Shown here: one piece after another, positions 49,402 through 59,452 of the stretch | Position numbering within the stretch: the first letter of the stretch is position 1 | Layout of the letters: each line of letters begins with the position of its first letter | Assembly: GCA_022616415.1 (NCBI GenBank) | Contig: JAKEEU010000313.1 | Coordinates: 1 to 64,000, forward strand | DNA: 64,000 bases | Direction of reading: 5' to 3' | Origin: Candidatus Zhuqueibacterota bacterium | GTDB lineage: Bacteria > Zhuqueibacterota > Zhuqueibacteria > Zhuqueibacterales > Zhuqueibacteraceae | Made by a program: the position numbers and the translations under genes | Notes under the pieces: generated by a model | Told to the model about the DNA's origin: nothing | Seen by the model: only the letters and a program-made list of their open reading frames with translations | Databases searched by the model: none

Positions 49402-52023
49402 TTATTCCTCAGCAATAACCGACTTTCCTTTATTCACATCTTCCGCCGCGGCATACCACAAGCTATTAAATACCAGTTTGAACGTTGCATAAGTTTGGCC
49501 GCGGTGTTGCGGGCGAAAGCCGAAGAGAATTACGCGGCCGCGACCGAGCGACACTTCAACCAGAGCAGCTTTGCCTTGGATTTTTGCCTCGCCTTGCAGC
49601 CAGCCGCTGAGAAGTGGATTTTGCAAAGGATACTTCACAATGGCCTTGCCGTCTTTCACCGAAAACGCGGCGGAATTGCCGAAGAAGAGCGTCGTTTCGC
49701 GCGGCATGCCGAAAGCGATTGGATGATTCGAATCAACGATGCCGCGCAGCAACGAGCCGGGCGCGGAAAACTCGCTCGCCTTGACGTTTTCCAATTCATT
49801 CACAACCGGCAAAGCCCATTGGCGAATGAAGAGCCGCGTGGCGCTGTCGAGCGCGAGCAACGTGCCGCCTTGCTCGACGAAATGCCGCACGTTGGCGAGT
49901 CCTACCGTGCCAATGCCGCCGGTAAATTCCGGCGGATACTTATTCTCGTCGTCATCAGAACGGCGGCCGAGCAGAATCGTGCTGTCCGTTTGGTCGGGGA
50001 AAATGATGGCGTCAAATTGGCTGACAAAATCACCGCGGCGGACGTCGCCGTCTTCTAACGTTTTATATTCAAACTCAAACTCATCCAGCACGAAACGCGT
50101 CCAGCCTTCGTCGGCGGTCGGTGCATAGCTGCGATAGATGCCGACTCGCGGCTGTTTCAAACGCCAGGCATTTGCATTGGCAGTACCGTTGGTAATGTCT
50201 ATGTTCAAATTCTCCGCCGCTCTCATCAATTCTTCGGAACTCGTTTGCGCAGCCGGAATGAGAAGATCGCCTGCAGCAAGATTTTTTTCAGTTGCTCTGT
50301 CGCGATTCCACAAGACCGGCTGATTGTTTTTCAGCAAACGATTCGCCAGGCGATAAGCATCAAGACTGTTGGGTGAGACGACGAAATACTCGGCCTTCTC
50401 GCTTGGAACGTTTGCCAACGTAAATTGGCCGGCAGAAAGTTGCGCGGCGGGCAATTTGAACGCATTTTTTAAAGTGTCGGCTGCCAGATCGCGAATTTCT
50501 TGTGAGCAAGCAAAATACTGCACGCCCATTTGCAGCGGCAGCGTCCAGCCGGTTACGTCGTAAGGCTGCTCCAACGGTCCGCCGGGATAGCGGCGCTTTT
50601 CGGGGTATTTTTGTTTCTCGAACAGCGTAACGATGTTGTTGCGATACGGCTGCGCAAGATCGATCACGAACGTGCCAGCGGGATAATGCGCGCCATCTGC
50701 CACGAAGCTTTGTTTCGCGCGCAAAATTTCCGTGCCTTGCAGCAGCATGATGTCGAGCGATTTCTGCGCGGCAGCAGGATCGTGCTGTTGCAGCGGCATG
50801 ACATAGGAGCGCGGCGAATCGCTTCGGCCTTTTGCAATGGCGCGTTGGCCGAGGCGATAGAAATTGTGCAGCCATTGATCGCGGTAGCGCGCGGCCAACG
50901 TCAATATGGAATAACTCGCGGTCAATTCCAAATCAACGATGTCGCGCAAGCGCCACCAGCCGCCTTTCCAGGGCTCGGGAAAGTTGGTCTGAAACTCGCG
51001 CGCGTTGAGCAGGCCGAAACCGCCGCCGCCAATTTCTTCAAACTTGATTTCGACCGGCGTCGCCAGTTTGCAGCTCGCCGCTTCGCTGAGCAGGCCGACA
51101 ACGTTGTGATAATACGGCGCGCTGCGCATGCCGCCGTGCCACCACGTGTCGAACCGCCATTCCGTCGCAATGCCGGTGAAACCGTTGGCAGCCAAATCGG
51201 TGGTGACGTGGCCGCCGATGAGCATGATCGAACGGAGAAGTATGGGATCAATATTGGGATTGGAAACTTCGTAAAACGGCGGAAAGAAAAAGCGCGGGCC
51301 TTTGTCGCCCATCTGATGCACGTCGTAGAGAATTTGCGGGAACCACTTGTGATACAGCGCCGCGGTGATCAATTTCGTTTCGGCGAGATTGAGCATGAAC
51401 CAATCGCGATTGTCGTCGTGCCCGGCGTAAGGATGATAAAGCCACGGCGGGCTGGCACCTTCATACGGCGTGCCGAGATATTTTTTGTACCAATCCACTA
51501 CGAGCTGAATACCGTCCGGATTGGACGACGGTGAGAGCAGCAAAATCACGTTGTCAAGAATTTCTTGCGTGGTGGCATCGGCAGCGTTGGCAAGCTTGTA
51601 GGCCAATTCCATGGCCATCTGCGAGGCGGCGATTTCAGTGCTGTGGATGCTGCAATTGATCATCACCACGCTGCGGCCGCGGCGCAGATAGCTCGCGAGC
51701 GAATCCGGATGCACCTGCCGCGGATCCGCAAGCCGGCGCTGAATGTTGAGAATGTCTTCGAGGCGCGCGAAGTTTTGCGGCGAGGTGATGACCGCCAAAA
51801 CCAGCGGCCGGCCTCCGGTGCTCTTGCCGAATTCCATCATCTGCAAGCGGTCGCTGGCCTTATCGAGCAGAGCGAAATAGCTGATGATCTCCTTCCAATC
51901 CGCCAACTTGCGGTCCGCGCCAACTTGGAAACCAAGCTGCGATTCGGGAGAAGGAAGCTGGGCAAAAGATAAAACTGATAAAAAAGAAAAAAAACAAAAA
52001 GAGAGAGGCGGGATTTTTTTCAT
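49402..52023 (-). CDS. M14 zinc carboxypeptidase, secreted
   Basis: From ATG 52023 the 873-residue product has a signal peptide (about 1-21), an M14 peptidase domain with the zinc residues His127 and Glu130 (IHSTEIAAS), SNPDG and DVHQMG, and a C-terminal glutamine-amidotransferase-like half (FDAIIFPDQTD, VEQGGTLLALD). M14 enzymes remove C-terminal residues or cut peptidoglycan peptides. An upstream TTG start at 52038 is unlikely. Confidence 0.9.
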   Translation of the reverse strand: MKKIPPLSFCFFSFLSVLSFAQLPSPESQLGFQVGADRKLADWKEIISYFALLDKASDRLQMMEFGKSTGGRPLVLAVITSPQNFARLEDILNIQRRLADPRQVHPDSLASYLRRGRSVVMINCSIHSTEIAASQMAMELAYKLANAADATTQEILDNVILLLSPSSNPDGIQLVVDWYKKYLGTPYEGASPPWLYHPYAGHDDNRDWFMLNLAETKLITAALYHKWFPQILYDVHQMGDKGPRFFFPPFYEVSNPNIDPILLRSIMLIGGHVTTDLAANGFTGIATEWRFDTWWHGGMRSAPYYHNVVGLLSEAASCKLATPVEIKFEEIGGGGFGLLNAREFQTNFPEPWKGGWWRLRDIVDLELTASYSILTLAARYRDQWLHNFYRLGQRAIAKGRSDSPRSYVMPLQQHDPAAAQKSLDIMLLQGTEILRAKQSFVADGAHYPAGTFVIDLAQPYRNNIVTLFEKQKYPEKRRYPGGPLEQPYDVTGWTLPLQMGVQYFACSQEIRDLAADTLKNAFKLPAAQLSAGQFTLANVPSEKAEYFVVSPNSLDAYRLANRLLKNNQPVLWNRDRATEKNLAAGDLLIPAAQTSSEELMRAAENLNIDITNGTANANAWRLKQPRVGIYRSYAPTADEGWTRFVLDEFEFEYKTLEDGDVRRGDFVSQFDAIIFPDQTDSTILLGRRSDDDENKYPPEFTGGIGTVGLANVRHFVEQGGTLLALDSATRLFIRQWALPVVNELENVKASEFSAPGSLLRGIVDSNHPIAFGMPRETTLFFGNSAAFSVKDGKAIVKYPLQNPLLSGWLQGEAKIQGKAALVEVSLGRGRVILFGFRPQHRGQTYATFKLVFNSLWYAAAEDVNKGKSVIAEE

Positions 52024-52153
52024 TGGTATTCGGAGCAAAAAAGGACCATTACTGTCGTCTCCTGATTTTATTCTCCGGTCCGACCTTTCGGAGTAATGAA
52101 AAATTAAGTGATCGAAAAGATAAAGTCAATGGTTAATTTTGCCGAACGGGAGG

Positions 52154-52663
52154 TCAGCGCATTTTGCGGCGGGCATTGAAAACGGCGCGAGCTTTGCGGA
52201 TGAGGGTGTTGAGGAAGGCGGTGAAACCGAGGGGGCGTGATTCTTCTGGCTCGAATCCTGGAGGCCAAACCGCGCCGCCGCGATGCACGTGCAGAATCGT
52301 TTCGTAAAGCTGCGGCGCCGAGGCATTCTTCAGCACGTAGCCTCTCGCGCCGGCTCGCCGCGAGCGCGACATCTTGTCCTCGTCGTCAAAATTGGAGTGC
52401 ATGATGATTTTGATCGCGGGGAACTTTGTTTTGATCGGCTGCATGCCGTCAATGCCGGAGGTTTCCGGCATGCTCACGTCGAGCAGGAGAATGTCTGGCG
52501 GCTCAGCGCTGGTTGCCAGAAACTCCCGGCAGCTTGCATACGCCCCCGCGCAGCGCAGCCCGGCGATATTGTTCAACAACCACCATAAGCCGTTGCGCAC
52601 ATTGGCGTCGTCATCCACCACCGCGACGGAGATGATATGATTTTGTGCTGCTATTTCCGACAT
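52154..52663 (-). CDS. Stand-alone receiver-domain response regulator
   Basis: The 169-residue protein has a complete receiver fold: VVDDD at the start, phosphoacceptor in ILLLDVSMPE, HSNFDDED, and the conserved lysine in YVLKN. NarL-type regulators continue with a LuxR HTH, but here the C-terminus (EPEESRPLGFTAFLNTLIRK) is not an HTH, so it either lost it or works through protein contacts. No histidine kinase is nearby. Confidence 0.82.
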   Translation of the reverse strand: MSEIAAQNHIISVAVVDDDANVRNGLWWLLNNIAGLRCAGAYASCREFLATSAEPPDILLLDVSMPETSGIDGMQPIKTKFPAIKIIMHSNFDDEDKMSRSRRAGARGYVLKNASAPQLYETILHVHRGGAVWPPGFEPEESRPLGFTAFLNTLIRKARAVFNARRKMR

Positions 52664-52770
52664 GAGACATTTATGCTTATTCTTTCACATAACTTGTTAT
52701 TCGCAAGCGTTGTTTGACTTTGTAGCCCTACACCTAAGCGAGTGTCTAAAAATTATTTCCCGTAATCTTT

Positions 52771-52850
52771 GTAGTCCTGCCCCCTGTGGGGCACTGTTGC
52801 AATCGTGAATTCATTGGCTTCGAGAGCCGCCCACAAGGGGCGGGGACTAC
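52771..52850. repeat. 22-bp imperfect inverted repeat (GTAGTCCTGCCCC)
   Basis: Arms at 52771-52792 and 52829-52850 (GTAGTCC... / ...GGACTAC, core GCCCC/GGGGC) enclose 36 bp. It lies in the 340-bp gap (52664-53005) that otherwise holds no gene; the rest of that gap shows nothing recognisable. Confidence 0.75.
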
Positions 52851-53005
52851 TTGATCCGGGAGGTTGTTTTAAGGTAAACTAAATATAGGAAAGAATGAAG
52901 TAAAATGAACCTATCGAAAGGGATGGTTTTTATCCGGCAGCGCCTTTTTAGGGATAGGATAAAATAAGTGGCCCAATTGAATAGTTGCTTGCCGTCTGCT
53001 TTTTG

Positions 53006-54547
53006 CTACCGAATCGTTCGATCATCTGACGCCGACGCCAACATGTTCCCGTCCGGACTGAACGCCACACTAGTCACGGCGCCTTGGTGCGCCCCTGCGG
53101 CCGGCGAGAACCATTCTTCTGCAAAAGCGTTATTGATGGTGGCAGGATCAAACAGCGCACCAGATGAAGCCGGAAGCAGGGCTAAACTGTCCTGTGGGGT
53201 TTCTTGCTGCAAAGCCGCAAGTGCATAGAACCAAGCCTCACGATAGGAGCCTTTGATATATTGCACATCCTTAAACGTCCGCATCGCCTTCTCATCCTGG
53301 GCGCGAACCAGGTTGTATCGCGCCGTCAGCGTTTGGCGTTCCGCTTCTTTGCTACGTTCCATTGCCTTCCAACTCGCGACCACGGCAATGAGCAGCAACA
53401 CGACCAGCCCGCCGGCAAAAAGACGGGCTTGCCGCAAGCGCTGGCGTTGCTGCCGGGCTTCACGTTCCATCAATTCAGCTTGTTCCCGCAGCAAGCGCTC
53501 GCGTTCCAGACGTTGCTGCTCAAGATTTTTCCGCTCGGCTTCCGCGAAGTTTTTGCTGTCTTCTAAGAACTTATACGCCGGAAGCGCATTACCTGGATAC
53601 CTTTTTGCCCAAGCAATCGTAGGCTTTTGCTTTTTCTTCCAATCCAATGCCACTTGCAGATCTACTTCTTGATACAGTCCTGCTTTCCCCGCTATATGTA
53701 ATTCGGCAGTCTCCGCCAACCGGCGGTAAATCTTCGCAGATTCGGCTTCTTTATCTACCCAATATGTCAAAATTTCCCATTGGCGGATCAGGCTTTCGTG
53801 CGAGATATCCACCAGCGGGTCGTCCGCCGGATTTTCCGAAGACAACACGAGAAACGATCTGCCATCGGCGCGAAATTTTTGGATAATCTCCAGCAGCGTT
53901 TCCGGCGCGGCGCCACTGATGGCGGCAATTTCACTGAGGTGGCAGGGCCGGCGAATGCGGCGGTTGCCAGGGTCGGTTTCGGTAATGTCTGAAAGAGAAT
54001 TTTGGCGGTGGCTTGCTGCGCCTCGGTCAATTCAGCCAGCGCTTCATTGGCATGCTGATTGAGCGCCGCGTGGATGGTGCCGATCTTTTCGTAGTGGGAA
54101 ATATCGAAAAATTTCTTCAAACTGATCGACGAGCAGCAGAAGATTGGCATCCGCCTCGGACAATGCCGGCCGCAGAAAATCGAGCGCCGCTTTGGCGCCT
54201 TGCGCGCGCAGCAACGGCGCCAGATTCTCCCTGCCGTCGCGATCAACAGCAGCGCGCAAAGCCTGGGCAAGGTTATCCAGCGGCGCGTCGCCGGGCTTCA
54301 TCTTGGCTATGCGCCATAAATCCCGATCCTGCACGAGAAAACCGGCTTCGAGATGGGGAATCAGTCCGGCGCGAACCAGCGACGATTTGCCCGAGCCGGA
54401 GCTGCCGACGACGGCGAGAAAGCGCGTTTCATGCAACTGTCGCAGTAAAGCCTTAATCTGCTCGCCGCGGCCAAAGAAATACAAGCTGTCTTCGCTTTCA
54501 AAGGGCCGCAAGCCCACGAAGGGGTTTTGTAAAGGGGTTGGGTTCAT
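53006..54547 (-). pseudogene. Decayed STAND NTPase/WD40 protein (nSTAND1-like)
   Basis: From ATG 54547 the reading gives NPFVGLRPFESEDSLYFFGR, Walker A (GSSGSGKSS) and LLLLVDQFEEIF, the start of an nSTAND1 NTPase. Near 54110 the frame jumps to DISHYEKIGTIHAALNQHAN, skipping about 150-170 residues of the family, so a deletion has occurred. Near 53990 a one-base shift leads to CHLSEIAAISGAAPETLL, VDISHESLIRQWEIL, a transmembrane helix and a single WD40 blade (VTSVAFSPDGNMLASASDD), then a stop. Most WD40 repeats are missing. It is not functional as read. Confidence 0.8.
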
Positions 54548-55539
54548 CGCCGCCCTCCCGACCGGCTGGCGGCCAGCAACCGGCCAATCACTTGCGGCAC
54601 GATAGTTTCGGCATGGGTGTTGTCCAGCGTTTCGAGCTTGATCACGCCGGGAATTTTGGGGAGCACCATCCGGCTTTTGCTCGCCGGCAGCAGCAAGAGC
54701 CAAATATTTTCCAACGCGACCGGGGAATCCGCCTCGAATTGCTCAACGGCGATTTTCACCGCCTTCTTGATGCGGCCGTGGAGCCACTGCTGGCGCACAC
54801 TGCCGCAGACGATGATCAAGTTGCACACGCGCCGCAGTGCCTGCTCGAAATTTTGCAGGCTCTGCACCGGATCGCGCGATTCCTTGTTGAACTCCACTTC
54901 GACCGCGCGCTACGCCAGCATGGCGGCGAGACGAAAGGCGTGGGCCTGATCGCTTTGGTAGGTGTCGATGAGAAAAGAGCGCGCGGCGCCATTGCCATTA
55001 GGAGGCTGCGGCATGGCGGCGATCTTCTGCTGCACCAGCTCGAGCAATCCGGTCAAGCTGTCCCGCACGAACTCATAGTGTTTTCCGGCGCGATCGCCAT
55101 TTTCCAGTCGTTGCAAAAATTCGCGCTGCATTTCGTCGGCAATGAAAACGCGAACTCCCGATTTTTCCGGCAGCCGAGCCGCCGGTGCAGCCTTAGGAAA
55201 GGCGTCCAGAGTTTTCTCCACCGCATCGATGATGGCACGCAACTGCTTTTCAACACGGGGATCGTTGAGCGAGGTGAAGTCGCCCAGCTCGTCTGCCCTG
55301 GCGTCGTGCACCGGAAAGCCGCTGGTGCGGCCCAGACCAGCCGGCCATTGTGGGTACGGAATGTTGTTGAGCAGGATGTTGAAAATGCGCGATTGCTCGC
55401 CCACCAACAGGCCGCCGGGATATTGATGAAACAACGCCAGTTCTTTGGCGCAATATTCGGATTTGAGAAAGTTGCGGGAATTGAGCGCAAAAAACAGCGC
55501 CGAAGATTTGATTTTGTCAGGATTTTTTAGAAATTCCAT
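54544..55539 (-). pseudogene. Truncated TIR-domain protein with in-frame stop
   Basis: The first part (209 codons from 55539) has LNSRNFLKSEYCAKELALFH and SRIFNILLNNIPYPQW, the second half of a TIR domain; its first half, with the catalytic loop, is missing. A TAG at 54910 splits it from a same-frame continuation (EFNKESRDPVQSLQNFEQAL and LIIVCGSVRQQWLHGRIKKA) ending at 54544. The last base pairs overlap the ATG of the STAND gene as ATGA, so the two were an operon. A TIR effector plus STAND sensor is a known anti-phage arrangement. Confidence 0.72.
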
Positions 55540-55563
55540 GCAGACAAAAAACGCGTGTGGAAT

Positions 55564-55941
55564 TTATGTGGTTTGTAATCTTCTGCCCACTCTCTTCCTG
55601 GATTCCCGTTTACCCAACGCTTCGGAAAGATACGCCGTCACGAGCGCGTTCATGCTGACGCCTTCCTGTTTAGCGCGGGCGATGAGTCGGGCATGCAGGC
55701 TTTTGGGCACTCGCGCCAAGAACTTGCCGCTGCTCGATTCGCCAGGCTGAGGAATGGGATCGCCAAACTCCTTTGCGGTTTCCATCCATGATTTGGCTGC
55801 ATCCAGGCCGTTTTTAATAGCTTCTTCCGGTGTTTCCCCATCAGCCATGCAACCAGGCAAATCCGGAAAAGTAATCAAGTAACCGCCGCCCTCTTCTTTT
55901 GGCAACGATCGAATTTCGAAAGAATAATCCGTCGGTTTCAT
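55564..55941 (-). CDS. hicB: HicB antitoxin
   Basis: From ATG 55941 the 125-residue product has the HicB partial RNase H fold (GGYLITFPDLPGCMADGET, then AIKNGLDAAKSWM) and a C-terminal ribbon-helix-helix (RVPKSLHARLIARAKQEGVS) that binds the operator. It follows hicA by four bases. An earlier ATG at 55980 would overlap hicA. Confidence 0.9.
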   Translation of the reverse strand: MKPTDYSFEIRSLPKEEGGGYLITFPDLPGCMADGETPEEAIKNGLDAAKSWMETAKEFGDPIPQPGESSSGKFLARVPKSLHARLIARAKQEGVSMNALVTAYLSEALGKRESRKRVGRRLQTT

Positions 55942-55945
55942 AATG

Positions 55946-56182
55946 TCAATCTCCAATGCCTTCTTCAACCAGGCGAACAAATTTCGTGATGTAGATTGGC
56001 TTGATTGGTCGATGAGCTGGAACGGTAATCTTGGCGCCGTTCGGATGGCGAAAAGTCACATGACTAGTTCCAGGCTGCCGCCATTCGATGCCATGCGCCC
56101 GTGCAACAGCTTTTAAGCTGTCAATCCGCCAATCCCGCGGATTTTTCCGCATTTTTGCTAAGGTCTTGTCCGCCTTGCTCAT
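55946..56182 (-). CDS. hicA: HicA mRNA interferase toxin
   Basis: The 78-residue protein has the double-stranded RNA-binding-like HicA fold with catalytic histidine in GTSHVTFRHPNGAKITVP. HicA cleaves mRNA; HicB blocks it. Gene order hicA-hicB is usual. Unlike most toxins in this window it looks complete. The ATG lies very close to the predicted transcription start. Confidence 0.9.
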   Translation of the reverse strand: MSKADKTLAKMRKNPRDWRIDSLKAVARAHGIEWRQPGTSHVTFRHPNGAKITVPAHRPIKPIYITKFVRLVEEGIGD

Positions 56183-56191
56183 GACACAAAT

Positions 56192-56220
56192 ATGATACTA
56201 AATATAGTATCAAATTGCAA
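56192..56220 (-). promoter_or_regulatory. hicAB promoter with overlapping operator
   Basis: TTGCAA (56220-56215) and TATCAT (56197-56192) are 17 bp apart. A perfect 7-bp inverted repeat, TGATACT...AGTATCA (56193-56212), overlaps the spacer and -10 box, ideal for repression by the HicB RHH domain. Transcription would begin near 56185, three bases before the hicA ATG. Confidence 0.75.
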
Positions 56221-56266
56221 GAAGAATTTAGGCAACTCGGCCTAGCGACGGAACGCGGATTCTTTC

Positions 56267-57424
56267 TTATCGGCGCAGCCCGTACTCTTCGGAATACTCC
56301 AAATACGTTTTGATGAAATCGGGTTTGCCGGCTTTGATACGCGGCCATTGCGCGGCCAAATCCTGCTCGTTGTCAACGATAAAATAAGCCTGGCTCCGCA
56401 TCTTTGCTTTTGTCCAGCCTTGAAAGTTGCCCTGTTGCGCGATGAAGTCATAAATCTGGATCGGATGGCCGCCACTCGCCGTTAGTCCGCCATTGGCGTA
56501 GACGACGTCAATACTCGCCGGTGTATTGAGATGCGGGCGAATCGGCGCCGTCCACTTTGACGTGTTGTTGGGATTCTTCCCGTAGAAAATGCCTTGGGTC
56601 AAATACAGATTGATTTGCGAACGGTAATCTTGCGTGTCGCTAAAATGGTGATTGTGCGCCTCGGCAAAAGGCGGCGTGACGAATTTATTCTGCAAATCTA
56701 TCGTCGTATCCACCTGCCCGGCATATTCGAAGCGCAAGATTCCTTCGACCGCATAAAAAGTTTTTGGCACGAAGGCCGCGCCGTCGAAGCAAAGGCCATT
56801 GACAAAGCGATAAACCCGCGAAGCGGGTTTGTCGGCGTTTGGCTCATAAAACAAATTGTACAGCGGAACGCCCGCGGCCAGAACGAGGCGAAAGCACAGA
56901 AAGACGCCGACCAAAGCCGCCACTTCGGCCCAAGCCAGTTTTTTATTGATGGCATTCTCGCGCACTTGTACATTTTTAACTCGCCCGGCATTGAGCAACG
57001 TCCAGATCAAAGGAAAGCCGCCAAGAAATGGCAGGATCGCGCGGTCGAATGGTGGAACGCGGAACGGGATGATCAAGATCGAGCCTAGGAGCCAGGGGAA
57101 AACTCCGCTTTGCAAAATCAGCTTGCGTCTGTTGCTCGCGGCTGTCAGCTCGTCATCCGCAATGGCCGTCTCGAGCAATGGCTTCGTAGCGAACAGTCCC
57201 AGCAGCACGAGGCCGATGAGGCCCAAAATCGCGCCAACAATTTTAACCGGCTGGTTGAGCTGAAGAAAAGCAATGCCCCGGGCAAAATCGCCGTGCGCGG
57301 CAAAGGCGATCTCCGGCACTTGGCCGAGAAAAAGCCAGAGGCCATGATAACTCAACCAAAATACGAAAAGCTTGAGCGCGCCGGCTGATCGGCGCAGGCC
57401 CAAATAAACACCGCCACAGATCAC
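56267..57424 (-). pseudogene. Membrane-domain/amidohydrolase fragment, truncated at both ends
   Basis: The 385-residue frame starts mid-gene: upstream codons continue in frame (TLVGVICGGVYLGL) into the end of the methyltransferase, so the true N-terminus is missing. It has four or five membrane helices, then a periplasmic amidohydrolase-like start (FVTPPFAEAHNHHF) and ends at KTYLEYSEEYGLRR, about where the amidohydrolase barrel continues in relatives. GTG 57424 is only the first ordinary start. Both ends are cut, so function is unlikely. Confidence 0.7.
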
Positions 57425-58829
57425 TCCAACGAGTGTCCTGAATGACGGAACGGGCGGAATATTCCAACGGGCTGATTTCTATTATTTCGAATCCTGCTGC
57501 CAACAACGCATTCAGGAGTGACAACCAGGTTGCATCATCGAGGCTGTTAAAAGCAATTGAAGCATATTTGCCGGCTTTCAGTACGCGCCACATTTCGCGA
57601 AAGGCCATTGCAAGCCGGTTCTGATAATCTATGGCATCCTTGTGGCGGCTTTTGGCTTCGGACACAACGATTTCATTTTCCCATTCAAAATCCAAGCCCA
57701 ACCAGGCATTCCAAATAAGACTAAGCTCGAGATAGGGTATACGATTGCCATGTGGCGGATCAGTAAAAATGTAATCAATGGAATCGGAGGGGATTGCCAG
57801 ACTCGTCGCTGTTCCTTTGCTGACCCAATATCCTTGCCGATTGCCGTTCAATTCATCAAAAGACGAACACGCTACAGCGGCAGGAGGTATGGTCATATTG
57901 ACTTCCTGCTTGCCCTTCAAAATTCGCCGAAAACGATTCTCGAAGCATCGCCAGACATGAATTTCAAAATGCTCTTCGGGCACCCAATATCCGATAACCC
58001 GACTTCCAACCTCGGCTCTTTCGTTCTCGTGCTTGCCGTTGAATTTTCCGCGACGGCGAATGACAAACACCATGTTGCTGGCCTGTGGCAGCATGGCGCT
58101 GAAACAAAATTCCATCACTCGCCTGACTTTTTCATCTTCGATCTGGCGGATTTTTTCGAGCAGCAAAGAAAGCCCCGCGAGCGCGCGAGGGGTAAATAAA
58201 TCACAAATGCGCATTCCCGCTTTGGCATTGATGCGATTGTTTGCCATCAACTCAAGAGTGGGATACCAAACAGGTTGGCGTGGCGGTGTCAACGATAATT
58301 TTTTGTCATGTTCTGAGGGCGTCTTAATGGCTTTGCCGACTTTACACACTTCGCACGAAACCCATATCTCTTTGGGTTGTTCGGTGATCCAGATGGTGTG
58401 GGTGCCAATCGCATTAATATTTCCGCATTTCGGGCATTCCGTGTAATAGAGCTGATCGATCTCTTTCTCAACTTCTTTTCGCAGCAAATCGAAACTTCTC
58501 TTGAGCCTTTTGGTATCCACAAGCTCTAGTCCCATTTGCGTGCATAAAACCGCGATGGGGTTGATATCGGTGCCAATGGCGCGTCGATTTAGGCGAACGC
58601 TTTCTATTGCCGCAACCCCAGAGCCGCAGAAAGGATCGAGCACGACCTCTCCGCGTTTTGAATATTTTTCGATGTAACGCGCCACCAGATTGTGCGGCTT
58701 CTTTGACCAATACTTGTGCATTCCGTAAATGCCCGTATAGGTTTCGGGACGCTCAACACGATCGCAGATAACATCTTCTTCTGTTTTTAGCTGCTCGAAA
58801 AACGAAAGCTGCCTTGTACGAGTGCTCAT
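57243..58829 (-). CDS. N6/N4 DNA methyltransferase, C-terminus replaced by a junction
   Basis: The first about 465 residues form a DNA methyltransferase: motif I DPFCGSG, a zinc-type CPKCG/CEVCK pair and motif IV DPPHGN (DPPY-like). It runs to ISPLEYSARSVIQDTR, then relatives normally end in about a dozen more residues (ALKTD-type). Here the frame passes at about 57435 into unrelated sequence that overlaps the membrane fragment in another frame, reading through to a stop at 57243. Specificity is unknown; no restriction gene is evident. Confidence 0.82.
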   Translation of the reverse strand: MSTRTRQLSFFEQLKTEEDVICDRVERPETYTGIYGMHKYWSKKPHNLVARYIEKYSKRGEVVLDPFCGSGVAAIESVRLNRRAIGTDINPIAVLCTQMGLELVDTKRLKRSFDLLRKEVEKEIDQLYYTECPKCGNINAIGTHTIWITEQPKEIWVSCEVCKVGKAIKTPSEHDKKLSLTPPRQPVWYPTLELMANNRINAKAGMRICDLFTPRALAGLSLLLEKIRQIEDEKVRRVMEFCFSAMLPQASNMVFVIRRRGKFNGKHENERAEVGSRVIGYWVPEEHFEIHVWRCFENRFRRILKGKQEVNMTIPPAAVACSSFDELNGNRQGYWVSKGTATSLAIPSDSIDYIFTDPPHGNRIPYLELSLIWNAWLGLDFEWENEIVVSEAKSRHKDAIDYQNRLAMAFREMWRVLKAGKYASIAFNSLDDATWLSLLNALLAAGFEIIEISPLEYSARSVIQDTRWSDLWRCLFGPAPISRRAQAFRILVELSWPLAFSRPSAGDRLCRARRFCPGHCFSSAQPAG

Positions 58830-58976
58830 GCCAGTGTTTTATTTCGCTAACATTAATGAACTTTCTTTAACTGGAATTTAAGCAAAGTTTGGGTTTATTG
58901 CAATATCCGATTTCGCCCAAAGCCTTCAAAGTGGCCTCTGCACTTCGATCAAACCTTCAAAATATATTTGACAATA

Positions 58977-59345
58977 TCAGCGCGCCCCCACCTCAAAGCT
59001 TCCCCGCAAGCGTATATCCTCGGGCGAGCTGCCCACCATCACTTCAAACTCGCCAAGTTCAATAACTGTTTTCATGTTTTGATCCAAGAGCGACAACTGC
59101 TCCGGTGTCAATGCGAACGTGAGGGTTTTCTTCTCTTGCGGCTTGAGCGTTGTTCGCTTGAATCCCTTTAGCTCCCTCAGTGGACTGGCGACGCTGGCTA
59201 CCACATCGCGCAAATATAATTGCACCATTTCATCGCCGGCACGGTCGCCGGTATTTTGTACGTCAACACTTATTTGCACGCTTTGCGTTGGACTGATTTG
59301 CTTTGGCATGATTTGAAGGAGAACTCTTCTCATAATCGCCACCAA
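58977..59345 (-). pseudogene. C-terminal Fn3-like fragment of a GH3 beta-glucosidase
   Basis: The 122-residue fragment reads VQISVDVQNTGDRAGDEMVQ, then DVVASVASPLRELKGFKR and LGEFEVMVGSSPEDIRLRGSF, the fibronectin-like end of GH3 glycosidases. The catalytic domains (over 500 residues) are missing and no upstream fragment precedes it. It is a truncated gene tail. Confidence 0.75.
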
Positions 59346-59366
59346 TTTTATTCTGATAACAAGTCA

Positions 59367-59425
59367 CCAGCGGATAAATTAAGCCAACTGATAAAAACAT
59401 CCGTCGGGCTTAATTTATCCGCTGG
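59367..59425. repeat. 19-bp perfect palindrome of the CCAACGGATAAA family
   Basis: CCAGCGGATAAATTAAGCC (59367-59385) is exactly complemented at 59407-59425, with an inner CCAACTGAT/ATCCGTCGG pair. The hairpin separates the S9 peptidase stop from the GH3 fragment and could serve as a terminator-like element, but no clean T-tract follows. Confidence 0.88.
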
Positions 59426-59452
59426 GCATTTATTTTTGAAATAGCGTTGAGT

